A DNA stretch of 64,000 nucleotides from Flavobacteriaceae bacterium (lineage in GTDB: Bacteria > Bacteroidota > Bacteroidia > Flavobacteriales > Flavobacteriaceae), in the NCBI GenBank assembly GCA_024743095.1, contig JANSXF010000012.1:1-64000 (forward strand), given 5' to 3'. The notes beneath the pieces were generated by a model. The model saw only the letters and a program-made list of their open reading frames with translations. It was not told the origin of the DNA and made no database searches. Below are positions 24,984-33,792 of the stretch, piece after piece. Numbering within the stretch: the first letter of the stretch is position 1; each line of letters starts with the position of its first letter. The position numbers and the translations under genes were made by a program.

Positions 24984-24989
24984 ATTTTG

Positions 24990-25077
24990 CGGAGGGCAAA
25001 GGAATTGAACCTTCACTACCGTGTCGATAGACTCGTTTAGCAGGCGAGCGCAACGAACCAGTATTTGCCTACCCTCC
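24990..25077 (-). tRNA. tRNA-Ser (GCT anticodon), array member 3
   Basis: An 88-base class II tRNA: acceptor GGAGGGT/GCCCTCC, anticodon loop CTGCTAA, a long variable arm, T loop TTCAATT, discriminator G. One anticodon-stem pair (C/A) is mismatched. Confidence 0.9.
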
Positions 25078-25080
25078 TTG

Positions 25081-25153
25081 CAGTACCGATGGGAATCGAA
25101 CCCATTGCTTCCCAAGAGACAGTTGGGCACTCTAGCCATTGAGTTACGGTACT
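25081..25153 (-). tRNA. tRNA-Asp (GTC anticodon), array member 2
   Basis: Acceptor AGTACCG/CGGTACT, anticodon arm CCCAA-CTGTCTC-TTGGG, T arm ATGGG/CCCAT, discriminator G. The 77 bases between it and tRNA-Tyr hold two small hairpins but no recognisable tRNA. Confidence 0.92.
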
Positions 25154-25230
25154 TTGATACATCTGTCAGCACTTGATTTCCAACCCCAAGTTTTAGGGGC
25201 ATGGATAACCCATGCGCTTCAGACCTATGG

Positions 25231-25313
25231 TGGGAGTGGTAGGAATCGAACCTACTCAGTCAAAGACAACGGATTTACAGTCCGCCCCGACTCTCCAACT
25301 TCGGCGGACTCCC
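25231..25313 (-). tRNA. tRNA-Tyr (GTA anticodon), array member 1
   Basis: An 83-base class II tRNA with anticodon loop CTGTAAA, variable arm GTC/GAC, T arm GTAGG/CCTAC and discriminator A. The acceptor pairs six of seven positions (C7/C66 mismatch). It begins 14 bases after the TPR stop codon, so both share a transcript. Confidence 0.9.
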
Positions 25314-25317
25314 ATAC

Positions 25318-25341
25318 AACCGCTCCTTATTTGGAGCGGTT
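25318..25341. terminator. Hairpin at the junction of the TPR gene and tRNA array
   Basis: AACCGCTCC and GGAGCGGTT pair perfectly around six bases and span the TPR stop codon. T residues follow only on the plus strand, where it could stop antisense transcription; on the minus strand it is more likely a processing signal separating the mRNA from tRNA-Tyr. Confidence 0.5.
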
Positions 25342-25875
25342 TTTAGATGTATCCTCCTTTCGTTTTTTCTTGTTCTTGTTTTTCTTCTTCTTCTTCCCAA
25401 GCTTTCCTTTTACACGACCTATCTCTTCTTCAATCCGTCTTATGAATTCATTGTTCAGTCCGTGCTTTTTTGCTAGCTTGTATGCATTGATTGCTTCCTT
25501 GTACTCGCTTTGTACCTCGTTGAGCAAACCTTGATAGAAATATAAAGCTGCTTTGTCGGCTGCCTTCAGGGCTATGGCGAAATCCAATAGTTTCTGGGCT
25601 TCTTCATAATCCTCGTTCATGATTAAGGTCCTGACATAATCAGGGTATATATAAGGCACCTGCATATTGCTGGCCATGGCCTGGGCGAAGCATTCCTTGG
25701 CTGCTTCATATTCACCCAACTGCTCAGCGTAAACCTTTCCCATCAGACAAAGAGCTTTTGCATTTTTGTCATCATAGGATAGGGCATAGTTCAATGCTTC
25801 GATTGCTTCCTCAAGGTCATACGGATATGCATCCAGTGCCTTGAACAGGTACATGTTAAAATTTGTTCTTTCCAT
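25327..25875 (-). CDS. TPR-repeat protein with lysine-rich C-terminal tail, leading the tRNA array
   Basis: A 182-residue protein with about four TPR-like helical repeats (for example ALCLMGKVYAEQLGEYEAAKECFAQAM and ALYFYQGLLNEVQSEYKEAINAYKLAK). The last 25 residues are nearly all Lys, Arg, Asn and Asp (KLGKKKKKNKNKKK), suiting RNA binding. An AGGAG Shine-Dalgarno-like sequence lies ten bases before the ATG, unusual in this phylum. It is preceded by a leader peptide and attenuator and followed after 14 bases by tRNA-Tyr, so it is made together with the tRNAs and may chaperone or present them. Function is inferred from context only. Confidence 0.8.
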   Translation of the reverse strand: MERTNFNMYLFKALDAYPYDLEEAIEALNYALSYDDKNAKALCLMGKVYAEQLGEYEAAKECFAQAMASNMQVPYIYPDYVRTLIMNEDYEEAQKLLDFAIALKAADKAALYFYQGLLNEVQSEYKEAINAYKLAKKHGLNNEFIRRIEEEIGRVKGKLGKKKKKNKNKKKRKEDTSKNRSK

Positions 25876-25970
25876 GATATAAATCTCCTATTGCATTTTG
25901 GGTATGGACATGCCAATCCCCTTATGCGGTTTGCATTGGCCTCGGAAATGTTTATGCGGTAATTGGGCAT

Positions 25971-26117
25971 AAAAAAATCCGAAACAGTCTATTTTTTGAA
26001 TGCTTCGGATTCTTTATTGGGGACTGTGCCCCTTATTGAAAGAACCGAAGCTTTCTCAATGATTGCTCAGTGAGCAATCGGCTTTCAAAACAACTTTGAT
26101 ATAAAAGCATAGCTTCG
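25971..26117 (-). promoter_or_regulatory. Three-way transcription attenuator upstream of TPR and tRNA array
   Basis: On the minus strand four segments can pair in alternatives. Segment 1 CGAAGCT (26117-26111) pairs with segment 2 AGCTTCG (26052-26046). Segment 2 GCTTCGG (26051-26045) pairs with segment 3 CCGAAGC (26008-26002), extended by TTC/GAA. Segment 3 AATCCGAA (26011-26004) pairs with segment 4 TTCGGATT (25983-25976), followed by TTTTT, an intrinsic terminator. Segment 2 is within codons 20-22 of the leader ORF. This is the geometry of amino-acid operon attenuators: stalling early frees segment 2 to block the terminator; full translation hides it. Confidence 0.8.
26033..26110 (-). CDS. 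25-residue leader peptide of the tRNA-array attenuator
   Basis: An ATG-to-TAA frame of 25 codons between the second promoter and the terminator. It starts M-L-L-Y-Q-S-C-F-E-S-R-L-L. The residues used are Leu, Tyr, Gln, Ser, Cys, Phe, Glu, Arg, Lys and a single Thr. Apart from Thr, these are residues whose tRNAs are in the downstream array; of the 11 array tRNAs only Asp is not tested. Codons 2-13 can all be read by array anticodons if the Leu(TAG) tRNA reads CTN codons and Arg(ACG) carries inosine. The ORF overlaps attenuator segment 2, so the peptide itself probably has no function beyond being translated. Confidence 0.75.
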   Translation of the reverse strand: MLLYQSCFESRLLTEQSLRKLRFFQ

Positions 26118-26158
26118 TTTTTACTGTTATGATTCACTTGTGTCGTTCTTGATTCGAC

Positions 26159-26170
26159 GGTGCAAATATG
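26159..26170 (-). promoter_or_regulatory. Promoter P2 of the tRNA-array leader
   Basis: CATATTTGCACC on the minus strand resembles the Bacteroidetes -7 box (TAnnTTTG), with CTTG 20 bases upstream as a -33 element. The same 12 bases occur at 26565-26576 before the other leader ORF. Confidence 0.6.
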
Positions 26171-26377
26171 AAACCAATATTTTAATTACACAAGAAAAAT
26201 ATGATTTTAATTAATTGATAATCAAATAGTTATAACTAATTTAGATAATAGTATCCCTGCCCGCTTTTCAGCAGATTTTTGAACATTTTACAATCGCCTG
26301 TCTCTCAATTGATTCCTGTTTCAACTATTTCTTTTTATGTCGTTTTAATTTTCACTCATTTCTTAAAAATTTTCCAT

Positions 26378-26406
26378 AAAAAAAGCGCCCAATGTTGTTG
26401 GACGCT
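26378..26406 (-). terminator. Intrinsic terminator after the 40-codon leader ORF
   Basis: AGCGTCCAA (26406-26398) pairs with TTGGGCGCT (26392-26384) around CAACA and is followed by TTTTTTT on the minus strand. Upstream segments GGACG (26473-26469) and TTGTG (26456-26452), inside the leader ORF, can pair with CGTCC (26404-26400) and CACAA (26410-26406) of this region and would then prevent the terminator. Confidence 0.8.
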
Positions 26407-26437
26407 TGTGTATTGTATCATGATTTGCTTTACATCA

Positions 26438-26560
26438 CTATAAAATAAACTCACAACTAGACACATCACGTCCCTTACGCAAGGATAATTCCAATATCCA
26501 GCGATAGTCACACTGACTGAACAGTGCTCCCGGTTTGATATGTACTCTAGTGTTTTTCAT
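26438..26560 (-). CDS. 40-residue leader peptide containing all 20 amino acids
   Basis: An ATG-to-TAG frame of 40 codons starting almost at the expected transcription start of P1. Residues 1-18 read MKNTRVHIKPGALFSQCD; residues 19-24 add Tyr, Trp and Glu, so all 20 amino acids occur by codon 24 with only Lys, Arg, Ile and Leu repeated. The remaining 16 codons overlap the segments that could form an antiterminator against the terminator at 26378-26406. A ribosome stalled at any amino acid in codons 1-24 would leave those segments free. This points to a general sensor of charged or intact tRNA rather than a functional protein. Confidence 0.7.
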   Translation of the reverse strand: MKNTRVHIKPGALFSQCDYRWILELSLRKGRDVSSCEFIL

Positions 26561-26564
26561 ATGT

Positions 26565-26576
26565 GGTGCAAATATG
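26565..26576 (-). promoter_or_regulatory. Promoter P1 of the 40-codon leader
   Basis: CATATTTGCACC on the minus strand, identical to P2 at 26159-26170. It ends only four bases before the ATG at 26560, so the transcript would be leaderless or nearly so. No clear -33 TTTG was found at the usual spacing. Confidence 0.55.
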
Positions 26577-26606
26577 GGTAAAAAACTATAAAGTTTGGTA
26601 ACACCT

Positions 26607-28334
26607 TCAAAACATTGTTACAATATGATATAGCAAAATTGTAAATGCTAGTATTAAAATTATTGAAAGAAAGAGGATGACTATATTACTAGTGTTTTTT
26701 TGGTTTTGATTTATTTTCTTTCTTTTCTCCCAATCTATTAATGAAGGATCAAAATCCAATTCGTCAAATAGCGCATCTTTATATATATCATTTTTGATTA
26801 GCTCGGCAATTGCTTTTTGAATTGAGTTGTATGCTTTTTCATGCATAAAAAAACTTCTCTTTTTTAAATACCAGTAGTCATAAATACAAGACCTAATTGC
26901 CTTAAAGGTATTTTTTTCATCTTTGATTTCACCCAATGCATCTATTTTCATCAACAGTTCTTTAAATCTGAACAGATTATTTGGTGCATTACCATTCCTA
27001 TAAAATCTAAATGCCTTTTCATATTCCTTCCTTTCGTAAAAAATATCCCCTAATAGAACTAAGAATGTGTTTAGATTTTTTCTTGTTTTGTTGTCGCCAT
27101 ATCCATTTTTCTCAAAAAGGAAGCTAAAATCGGAATCGACATGTTCTTCTCTTCTAAGGTCTAAAGAGCTTACGGTGTCAATTTCTTGAAGGGAGGAAAA
27201 GTCTATTATTTCATTGTTCTTAAGACTTAGGCTTTTTATACTGTTTTTACGATCAAGTGTAATGGTTTTTATTGGATTGTTGTCCAAATTGACAAACATC
27301 GCATTTACTGGGAGGTTGTTTATGTCTGTTATTTTATTGTGAGAAAAATTAACCCTTATAAGACTGTTAAGTTCGTTAAAAGGTGATATACTTACGACCT
27401 GATTTTCTTCCATATAGAGTTCTTTTAAAAATGTCATGTTTTCCAAACACATGATTTCAAAGATGTTGTTATGGGACAAGTTCAAATGCTCTAGTTTGAC
27501 CAAGTATCTAAGGTGTTCAATTTTTTCTATTCGGTTATTGGAAAGATTTAGAAAATGTATCCCAGTAATGTGTGATATTGGTTCAATATCTATGATATTG
27601 TTATAGGATAGATTTAAACCAGTAAGCTGTTTCAAATTTTTCAAAGAATCTATAGAGTCTATTTGTGAGTCGGTAAAATTTAGTGAGGATAGACTCGTCA
27701 GGTTCTCTAGAAATGAAATATCAGGCTTTGTTAAATTACTTAAACTTAAAGTTTCCAATGAGGTTAGTTCGGCCACATATCCCAAGTTTTTGATTGGATT
27801 TGCTACCAGTGAAAGGTTTTTAATATGTCGACAATGCCGAATAGCCGAAATATCTTCAATTTTGTTAGCATTGAGATTTAAGTGATGAAGGAGAGTTAGT
27901 TCTGAAATTGCGGTTATATCGTTTATGTTCCCTGTCCATAAACAAAGTTTCCCCAGTTTTTTACTTTTTCTTAAAAAGGAAAGTTCTTGAACTGTTGAAC
28001 TTCCGTCAATTGATAAGGTCGTTAATTCTTCAAGCCCTATGAGCTTTTCCAAGTTAAAGATTTCGTTTGCTTCAATAAGTATTGATTTTAAATGGGATAG
28101 GGCGGATATGGGCTCAATATCTAATGATTGTGGGATGCAAATTTCTATATGTTCAAGGTTTGGCAACTGATATAAAAAACTGATATCGTTTTGAAAGTCT
28201 GGAAGCTCAGGATATTCAGAATCAAAAAGAAAGAACCCAACAATATTGTCATTTTCGTCCATATTAAATGAATAATGGTGGTGTTCCCCTAAGCCATATT
28301 TTTCTAGGCTTTCTACTATTTCCTTTTTGTTCAT
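26607..28334 (-). CDS. Leucine-rich-repeat protein with C-terminal membrane anchor
   Basis: A 575-residue protein. Residues about 45-400 form some 15 leucine-rich repeats of about 22 residues (for example LTGLNLSYNNIIDIEPISHI and LEHLNLSHNNIFEIMCLEN). Residues about 405-530 are helical and TPR-like (LGDIFYERKEYEKAFRFYRNG). A single membrane helix closes the protein (NIVILFLSIILILAFTILLYHIV, about residues 548-570). There is no signal peptide, so the repeats face the cytosol. It starts 16 bases after rtcB stops, so the two genes form an operon. The repeats probably bind a protein or RNA partner of the repair ligase at the membrane; this is inference. Confidence 0.85.
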   Translation of the reverse strand: MNKKEIVESLEKYGLGEHHHYSFNMDENDNIVGFFLFDSEYPELPDFQNDISFLYQLPNLEHIEICIPQSLDIEPISALSHLKSILIEANEIFNLEKLIGLEELTTLSIDGSSTVQELSFLRKSKKLGKLCLWTGNINDITAISELTLLHHLNLNANKIEDISAIRHCRHIKNLSLVANPIKNLGYVAELTSLETLSLSNLTKPDISFLENLTSLSSLNFTDSQIDSIDSLKNLKQLTGLNLSYNNIIDIEPISHITGIHFLNLSNNRIEKIEHLRYLVKLEHLNLSHNNIFEIMCLENMTFLKELYMEENQVVSISPFNELNSLIRVNFSHNKITDINNLPVNAMFVNLDNNPIKTITLDRKNSIKSLSLKNNEIIDFSSLQEIDTVSSLDLRREEHVDSDFSFLFEKNGYGDNKTRKNLNTFLVLLGDIFYERKEYEKAFRFYRNGNAPNNLFRFKELLMKIDALGEIKDEKNTFKAIRSCIYDYWYLKKRSFFMHEKAYNSIQKAIAELIKNDIYKDALFDELDFDPSLIDWEKRKKINQNQKNTSNIVILFLSIILILAFTILLYHIVTMF

Positions 28335-28350
28335 AGCATTTTTATTAACC

Positions 28351-29772
<1,422 letters not shown>

Positions 29773-29825
29773 CTACTGATGAGCCAGATAGACTCTTATG
29801 ATTCCATACAAAGATTTCACAACTA

Positions 29826-29846
29826 CTGCGCAAACATTTTGCGTAG
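29826..29846. promoter_or_regulatory. Operator-like palindrome between rtcB and the WYL regulator
   Basis: A 21-bp near-palindrome containing CGCAAA-CAT-TTTGCG lies in the 157-base divergent promoter region, 38 bases before the WYL start. It matches the site at 24318-24338 in 18 of 21 positions. It is well placed to control both rtcB and the regulator itself. Confidence 0.65.
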
Positions 29847-29884
29847 ATAAAATAATTCGTTAGTTTTCTATAAAAATAACAGGA

Positions 29885-30904
29885 ATGGCCCTTAACAAGA
29901 ATGCACTCATAAGATATAAAACCATTGATAAATGTTTGCAGAACAGCTATCGTCAATGGACCTTGGAAGATTTGATAGAGGCATGTTCCGATGCACTCTA
30001 CGAGTATGAGGGAAGGTCTGTCAATGTCAGTAAACGTACCGTTCAGTTGGATATTCAAATGATGCGTAGCGATAAGTTGGGCTACAATGCACCCATAGTG
30101 GTCTATGACAAGAAATTTTACCGTTATGAGGACGAGGATTATTCCATTACGGATATTCCCTTGAATGAAAACGATATGAACGTACTCACGGAAACTGTTG
30201 AAATGCTGAAACAGTTCAAAGATTTCTCGCTCTTTTCGGAACTTGGTGGAATTATACAGCGATTGGAGGATAAGGTGTATACAGAGAAAACCCATAGGTC
30301 TTCCATCATCCATTTGGACAAGAATGAAAACCTGAAAGGCCTACATTGGTTAGATGAACTATATCAAGCCATTCAAAAAAAGATTGTGCTTAAAGTGGAG
30401 TACAAATCGTTTAAAGCCACCGAGTCCAATGTCATTACTTTTCACCCCTTTTTGTTGAAAGAGTTCAACAATCGTTGGTTTTTGATCGGGATTGGAAATA
30501 AGAATAGGGGAGTGGTAAACCTTGCTCTTGACCGGATTATTGCCTTGGATTACGACTTCGCATTAACCTATATAGAGCATGACTTTGATGCGGATGACTT
30601 CTATAAGGATGTTGTGGGGGTTACGGTAAGCAGAGGACGTCCTTCGGTTGTAAAGTTATGGATAGACAGCCATAATGCACCATATGTTGTCACTAAACCC
30701 ATACATCATTCGCAAAGATTGGTCAAGGAACACGAAGATGGTAGTATTGAGGTTACTTTTTTGGTCAAACCCAATTTTGAATTGGAACGTATGTTGTTGG
30801 GTTTTGGAGAATCCGTTGAGGTTTTAAAGCCCGAAAATTTAAGGAACCGGATTGCCGTCAAGTTGGAGAATGCGGCAAACAAATATAAAAAAGAAAGTAG
30901 CTGA
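29885..30904 (+). CDS. WYL-domain transcriptional regulator
   Basis: A 339-residue protein. Residues about 5-85 form a winged helix-turn-helix (YKTIDKCLQNSYRQWTLEDLIEACSDAL, then SKRTVQLDIQMMRSD). Residues about 140-250 are the WYL domain, with LKVEYKSF, FHPFLLKEFNNRWFLIGI and NLALDRI, and the rest is the C-terminal WCX region. WYL domains bind nucleic acids or small molecules and often govern DNA- or RNA-damage genes. Its position divergent from rtcB, with a palindrome between, makes it the likely controller of the RNA-repair locus. Confidence 0.9.
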   Translation: MALNKNALIRYKTIDKCLQNSYRQWTLEDLIEACSDALYEYEGRSVNVSKRTVQLDIQMMRSDKLGYNAPIVVYDKKFYRYEDEDYSITDIPLNENDMNVLTETVEMLKQFKDFSLFSELGGIIQRLEDKVYTEKTHRSSIIHLDKNENLKGLHWLDELYQAIQKKIVLKVEYKSFKATESNVITFHPFLLKEFNNRWFLIGIGNKNRGVVNLALDRIIALDYDFALTYIEHDFDADDFYKDVVGVTVSRGRPSVVKLWIDSHNAPYVVTKPIHHSQRLVKEHEDGSIEVTFLVKPNFELERMLLGFGESVEVLKPENLRNRIAVKLENAANKYKKESS

Positions 30905-31438
30905 CTCATTGGGGTCATTTTTCAATGAATGCCATTTTATGTTGTTAAATTAAGGAAAACATAATTAAGCAAAAAGTCTATTGAAAGGCTTGATAAAGAA
31001 GTAGACGAACTTGAAGTTGGAAGTTTAAGGTTCTATTTTAAGTTTATTTTAGATTTAATACTTATTTTGGTAATGCAAAGCATCATAAGTTTTGCCTCTG
31101 AATGTACTGTTTTATAGACAGTTTAGAGTTCGGTTAACCAGTTTTTAAGACAAGTGTAAAATATTGACTGTTAGAGTGTTGCGAGTTGCGCTTTCTTCCA
31201 GTCATCCCGACAAAGTGGCCTATAAAGGCCACCAAAAAAAGCTAAATCAAATGAAAATCAAGGATTTACATTTTCCTTGATTTCATTTGATTCTGTTAAA
31301 AACTGTTAAAAAGTTACCTTTTTGGTTACCTTTTTTGAGGAACCATAAAATTTTCTACCTTGGTAACCGGCATGGATCTGACTTTCGCTTTGATCCGACT
31401 TTCGCAAAAAACGATCGTTCAACAAAAAGTGAGGAACC
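30905..31438. other. Non-coding stretch with a long inverted repeat, upstream of the second integrase
   Basis: No convincing ORF. AATCAAATGAAAATCAAGGA (31245-31264) is inverted at 31274-31292 with one bulged A, giving a 19-bp hairpin. Further on, GTTACC occurs twice (31314 and 31325) before T runs, and GACTTTCGC occurs twice (31380, 31399). Such repeats suit integrase binding and an attachment site. Confidence 0.45.
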
Positions 31439-32662
31439 ATGCGCACTTCAAACAATTTTAAAGTTTTGTTCTGGCTCAATGTGGCCAAACAAAAAGGGGA
31501 ACATGCACCCATCTATGCACGTATCTTGATCAACGGAAAAAGGGCAGAGGTCAGCCTTAAAAAACAGACCTTGGTTACCTATTGGGACCAAATCCACAAA
31601 AGAACGGCCCTGGACAACCATTCCGAGAAGGAACTGAACGCCTTTTTGGATAGGACACAACATGAGCTGAGCCTAATATACGAGGGGCTTTGCAGGGAGT
31701 ATGAGCTGGTCAGCCCGGCCATGGTCAAAAACAGGTTCGTCGGGCAAGACCCCGAATATAGGTCACTAATGGAACTTGTCCGTTACCATAACTCCCATAT
31801 GAAGGGCACCTTAAAGGCAGGAACCCTTAAAAACTACTTTACCACTGAAAAGTATTTGAAGCGTTTCCTCAAAGATCACTATAAATCCGGTGATATCTAC
31901 TTGAAGCAGCTCAAATATGGTTTTATTCTCGATTTTGAGCAGTATCTATGGAACTCCCCACCACTTCAGGGAAACAACAAATTGAACAATAATGGGGTAA
32001 TGAAACACTTGGAAAGGTTGAAGAAATTAATGGGGCTTGCCATGGACTTGGAATGGTTGGACCGCCATCCCTTTGCAAGATATAGGCTCAAGTTCCATAA
32101 ACACCGTTCTTCCTACTTGGATGAATTCGAATTGGATGTGCTGGCCAATGGGCGTTTGGTAAAACAGGGCCAGTGCATCGTTCGGGACATTTTTGTGTTT
32201 GCCTGTTATACCGGACTATCCTATAGTGATGTCCGAAAACTTAAGGAAGGAAACATTCTTAGGGGCATTGATGGCGGTAAATGGATCTTTACCCAAAGGG
32301 AAAAGAATGCCCAACCCGTACGGATCCCACTTTTGGGGCCGGCAGGTGAGATCTTGGAACGCTACAGGGACTTTCCCAAAACCGAAGAGGGACAATTGTT
32401 ACCGGTGTACTCCAACCAAAAGGTGAACGCCTATCTGAAAGAAATCGTTACCGAGTTGGGCATCAATAAGCATTTAACCTTCCATTCGGCTAGGCACACC
32501 TTTGCAACTACGGTAACATTATCAAATGGTGTACCCATTGAAACAGTCTCAAAAATGTTGGGACATACCAAGATTACAACGACCCAGGGCTATGCAAGGG
32601 TATTGGAACAAAAGATCAGCAAGGACATGCAGTTCCTGCGGAACACATTGGGAGGTGTTTAA
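31439..32662 (+). CDS. Second tyrosine integrase (Bacteroidetes type)
   Basis: A 407-residue paralogue of the integrase at 4671, with the same three domains and start (MRTSNNFKVLFWLNVAKQ). Catalytic parts visible are HSARHTF, LGHTKITTTQ and the Tyr in GYARVLEQ; the first catalytic Arg is again absent (TGLSYSD). It lies 534 bases after the WYL gene. Its base composition is richer in G/C than the first integrase, so the two arrived separately. The element it moves is not defined; no tRNA lies beside it. Confidence 0.92.
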   Translation: MRTSNNFKVLFWLNVAKQKGEHAPIYARILINGKRAEVSLKKQTLVTYWDQIHKRTALDNHSEKELNAFLDRTQHELSLIYEGLCREYELVSPAMVKNRFVGQDPEYRSLMELVRYHNSHMKGTLKAGTLKNYFTTEKYLKRFLKDHYKSGDIYLKQLKYGFILDFEQYLWNSPPLQGNNKLNNNGVMKHLERLKKLMGLAMDLEWLDRHPFARYRLKFHKHRSSYLDEFELDVLANGRLVKQGQCIVRDIFVFACYTGLSYSDVRKLKEGNILRGIDGGKWIFTQREKNAQPVRIPLLGPAGEILERYRDFPKTEEGQLLPVYSNQKVNAYLKEIVTELGINKHLTFHSARHTFATTVTLSNGVPIETVSKMLGHTKITTTQGYARVLEQKISKDMQFLRNTLGGV

Positions 32663-32850
32663 TTTATAATTAGGGTACTATTCTGCTCCAAAATTGATTT
32701 TAATTTCATTGAAATTGGAGCAGAATTGAGGCCATAAATTTCATTCAAAAGAGCACATCAATTTTATCTTAACTTAGTCCCACACATATATGATAAATAA
32801 ATCATCTCTATGTTGGCAACAATTAAACTAGATTGAGATAATTCATAAAA

Positions 32851-33702
32851 ATGAATCGTGAAATAATAGATATTAATGATTATACAATCTTATTGGAGGA
32901 AGCTTCTACCATTGACAATGTAATAGATTCATGTTTTTTTGATGAGCCCGTAATAGCTATTGCCTTCTATGGTGCGGGTGATGTTGGTCTAAAAGTGAAA
33001 TTTGATGGAAAAACCAAAGAATTCCATCAAACAAAAGGAATGGTATTATCATTTTATGCCGATAATATTGTGGCGTTTGAACATCATGTATCAAAGTTAA
33101 AACCGCTGCAATGTTTAGTAATCGCAACCGCAATAAGAAACATAAAGAATTTACCAAATGGAGAAGGTCGGTTCTTGGAAAAATTTTTATGGCAATTGGT
33201 CCACCCCAAAGAACATTATGTCGAAGGCCCTTTATTTAATATGAGTCCGGAAATGTTTCTATTAGTGGAACAATTTTTCAGCAATACGTATGAAGGAGAA
33301 ATTAAAATGTTGTTATATAAAAGTCATATTACAGCACTGCTCTCGCATTATTTTGGACAACTGGCAAAACAAGAATCCATAAAAACAAATGCCGAACAAC
33401 TTGAAAAAATTAACTTGGCACAAGAAATTTTAGTGTCCGATTTAGAAAACCCACCTTCCTTAACAGAGCTTGCCCACAGGATTGGAACCAATACAAATAC
33501 ACTAAAAATAGAATTTAAAGCACAGTTTGGAGTTCCCGTTTTTAAATACTTACAAAATGAACGGCTTAAGAAAGCATACAATTTAATTAAGTACGAGAGA
33601 AAGACGATACAAGAAGCTGCTTGGGCAGTGGGCTATGATAGTTTAGGTTCTTTCTCTAATGCTTTTGAAAAAAAGTTTGGCTTTAGGCCCAGTCAAGTTT
33701 AA
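32851..33702 (+). CDS. AraC-family transcriptional regulator
   Basis: A 283-residue protein. The C-terminal 100 residues carry two helix-turn-helix motifs (LTELAHRIGTNTNTLKIEFKAQFG and IQEAAWAVGYDSLGSFSNAFEKKFGFRPSQ), the AraC signature. The N-terminal 150 residues are a divergent sensor domain. It precedes an NmrA-like gene on the same strand by 90 bases and probably regulates it. The ligand is unknown. Confidence 0.9.
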   Translation: MNREIIDINDYTILLEEASTIDNVIDSCFFDEPVIAIAFYGAGDVGLKVKFDGKTKEFHQTKGMVLSFYADNIVAFEHHVSKLKPLQCLVIATAIRNIKNLPNGEGRFLEKFLWQLVHPKEHYVEGPLFNMSPEMFLLVEQFFSNTYEGEIKMLLYKSHITALLSHYFGQLAKQESIKTNAEQLEKINLAQEILVSDLENPPSLTELAHRIGTNTNTLKIEFKAQFGVPVFKYLQNERLKKAYNLIKYERKTIQEAAWAVGYDSLGSFSNAFEKKFGFRPSQV

Positions 33703-33792
33703 AATTCCTTTCGAATAAATCATAATTCTTTTTGAATAAGTTACTGGCTCACAGCTACCATAGATTTGCTTCAAAATTAAAATTCAAAAATT

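Noticed and set aside
25154..25230. tRNA-sized gap between tRNA-Tyr and tRNA-Asp
   Set aside because: It contains two small hairpins but no T-loop sequence or anticodon arm, so it is treated as spacer, not a tRNA.
25876..25970. Third leader ORF starting right after the attenuator terminator
   Set aside because: An ATG follows the T run, but the frame runs far into the TPR gene in another frame and has no distinctive composition.
26385..26575. 6S-like or other housekeeping small RNA between the LRR gene and P2
   Set aside because: The ends do not pair into the long bulged hairpin of 6S RNA, while a leader ORF plus terminator explains the segment fully.
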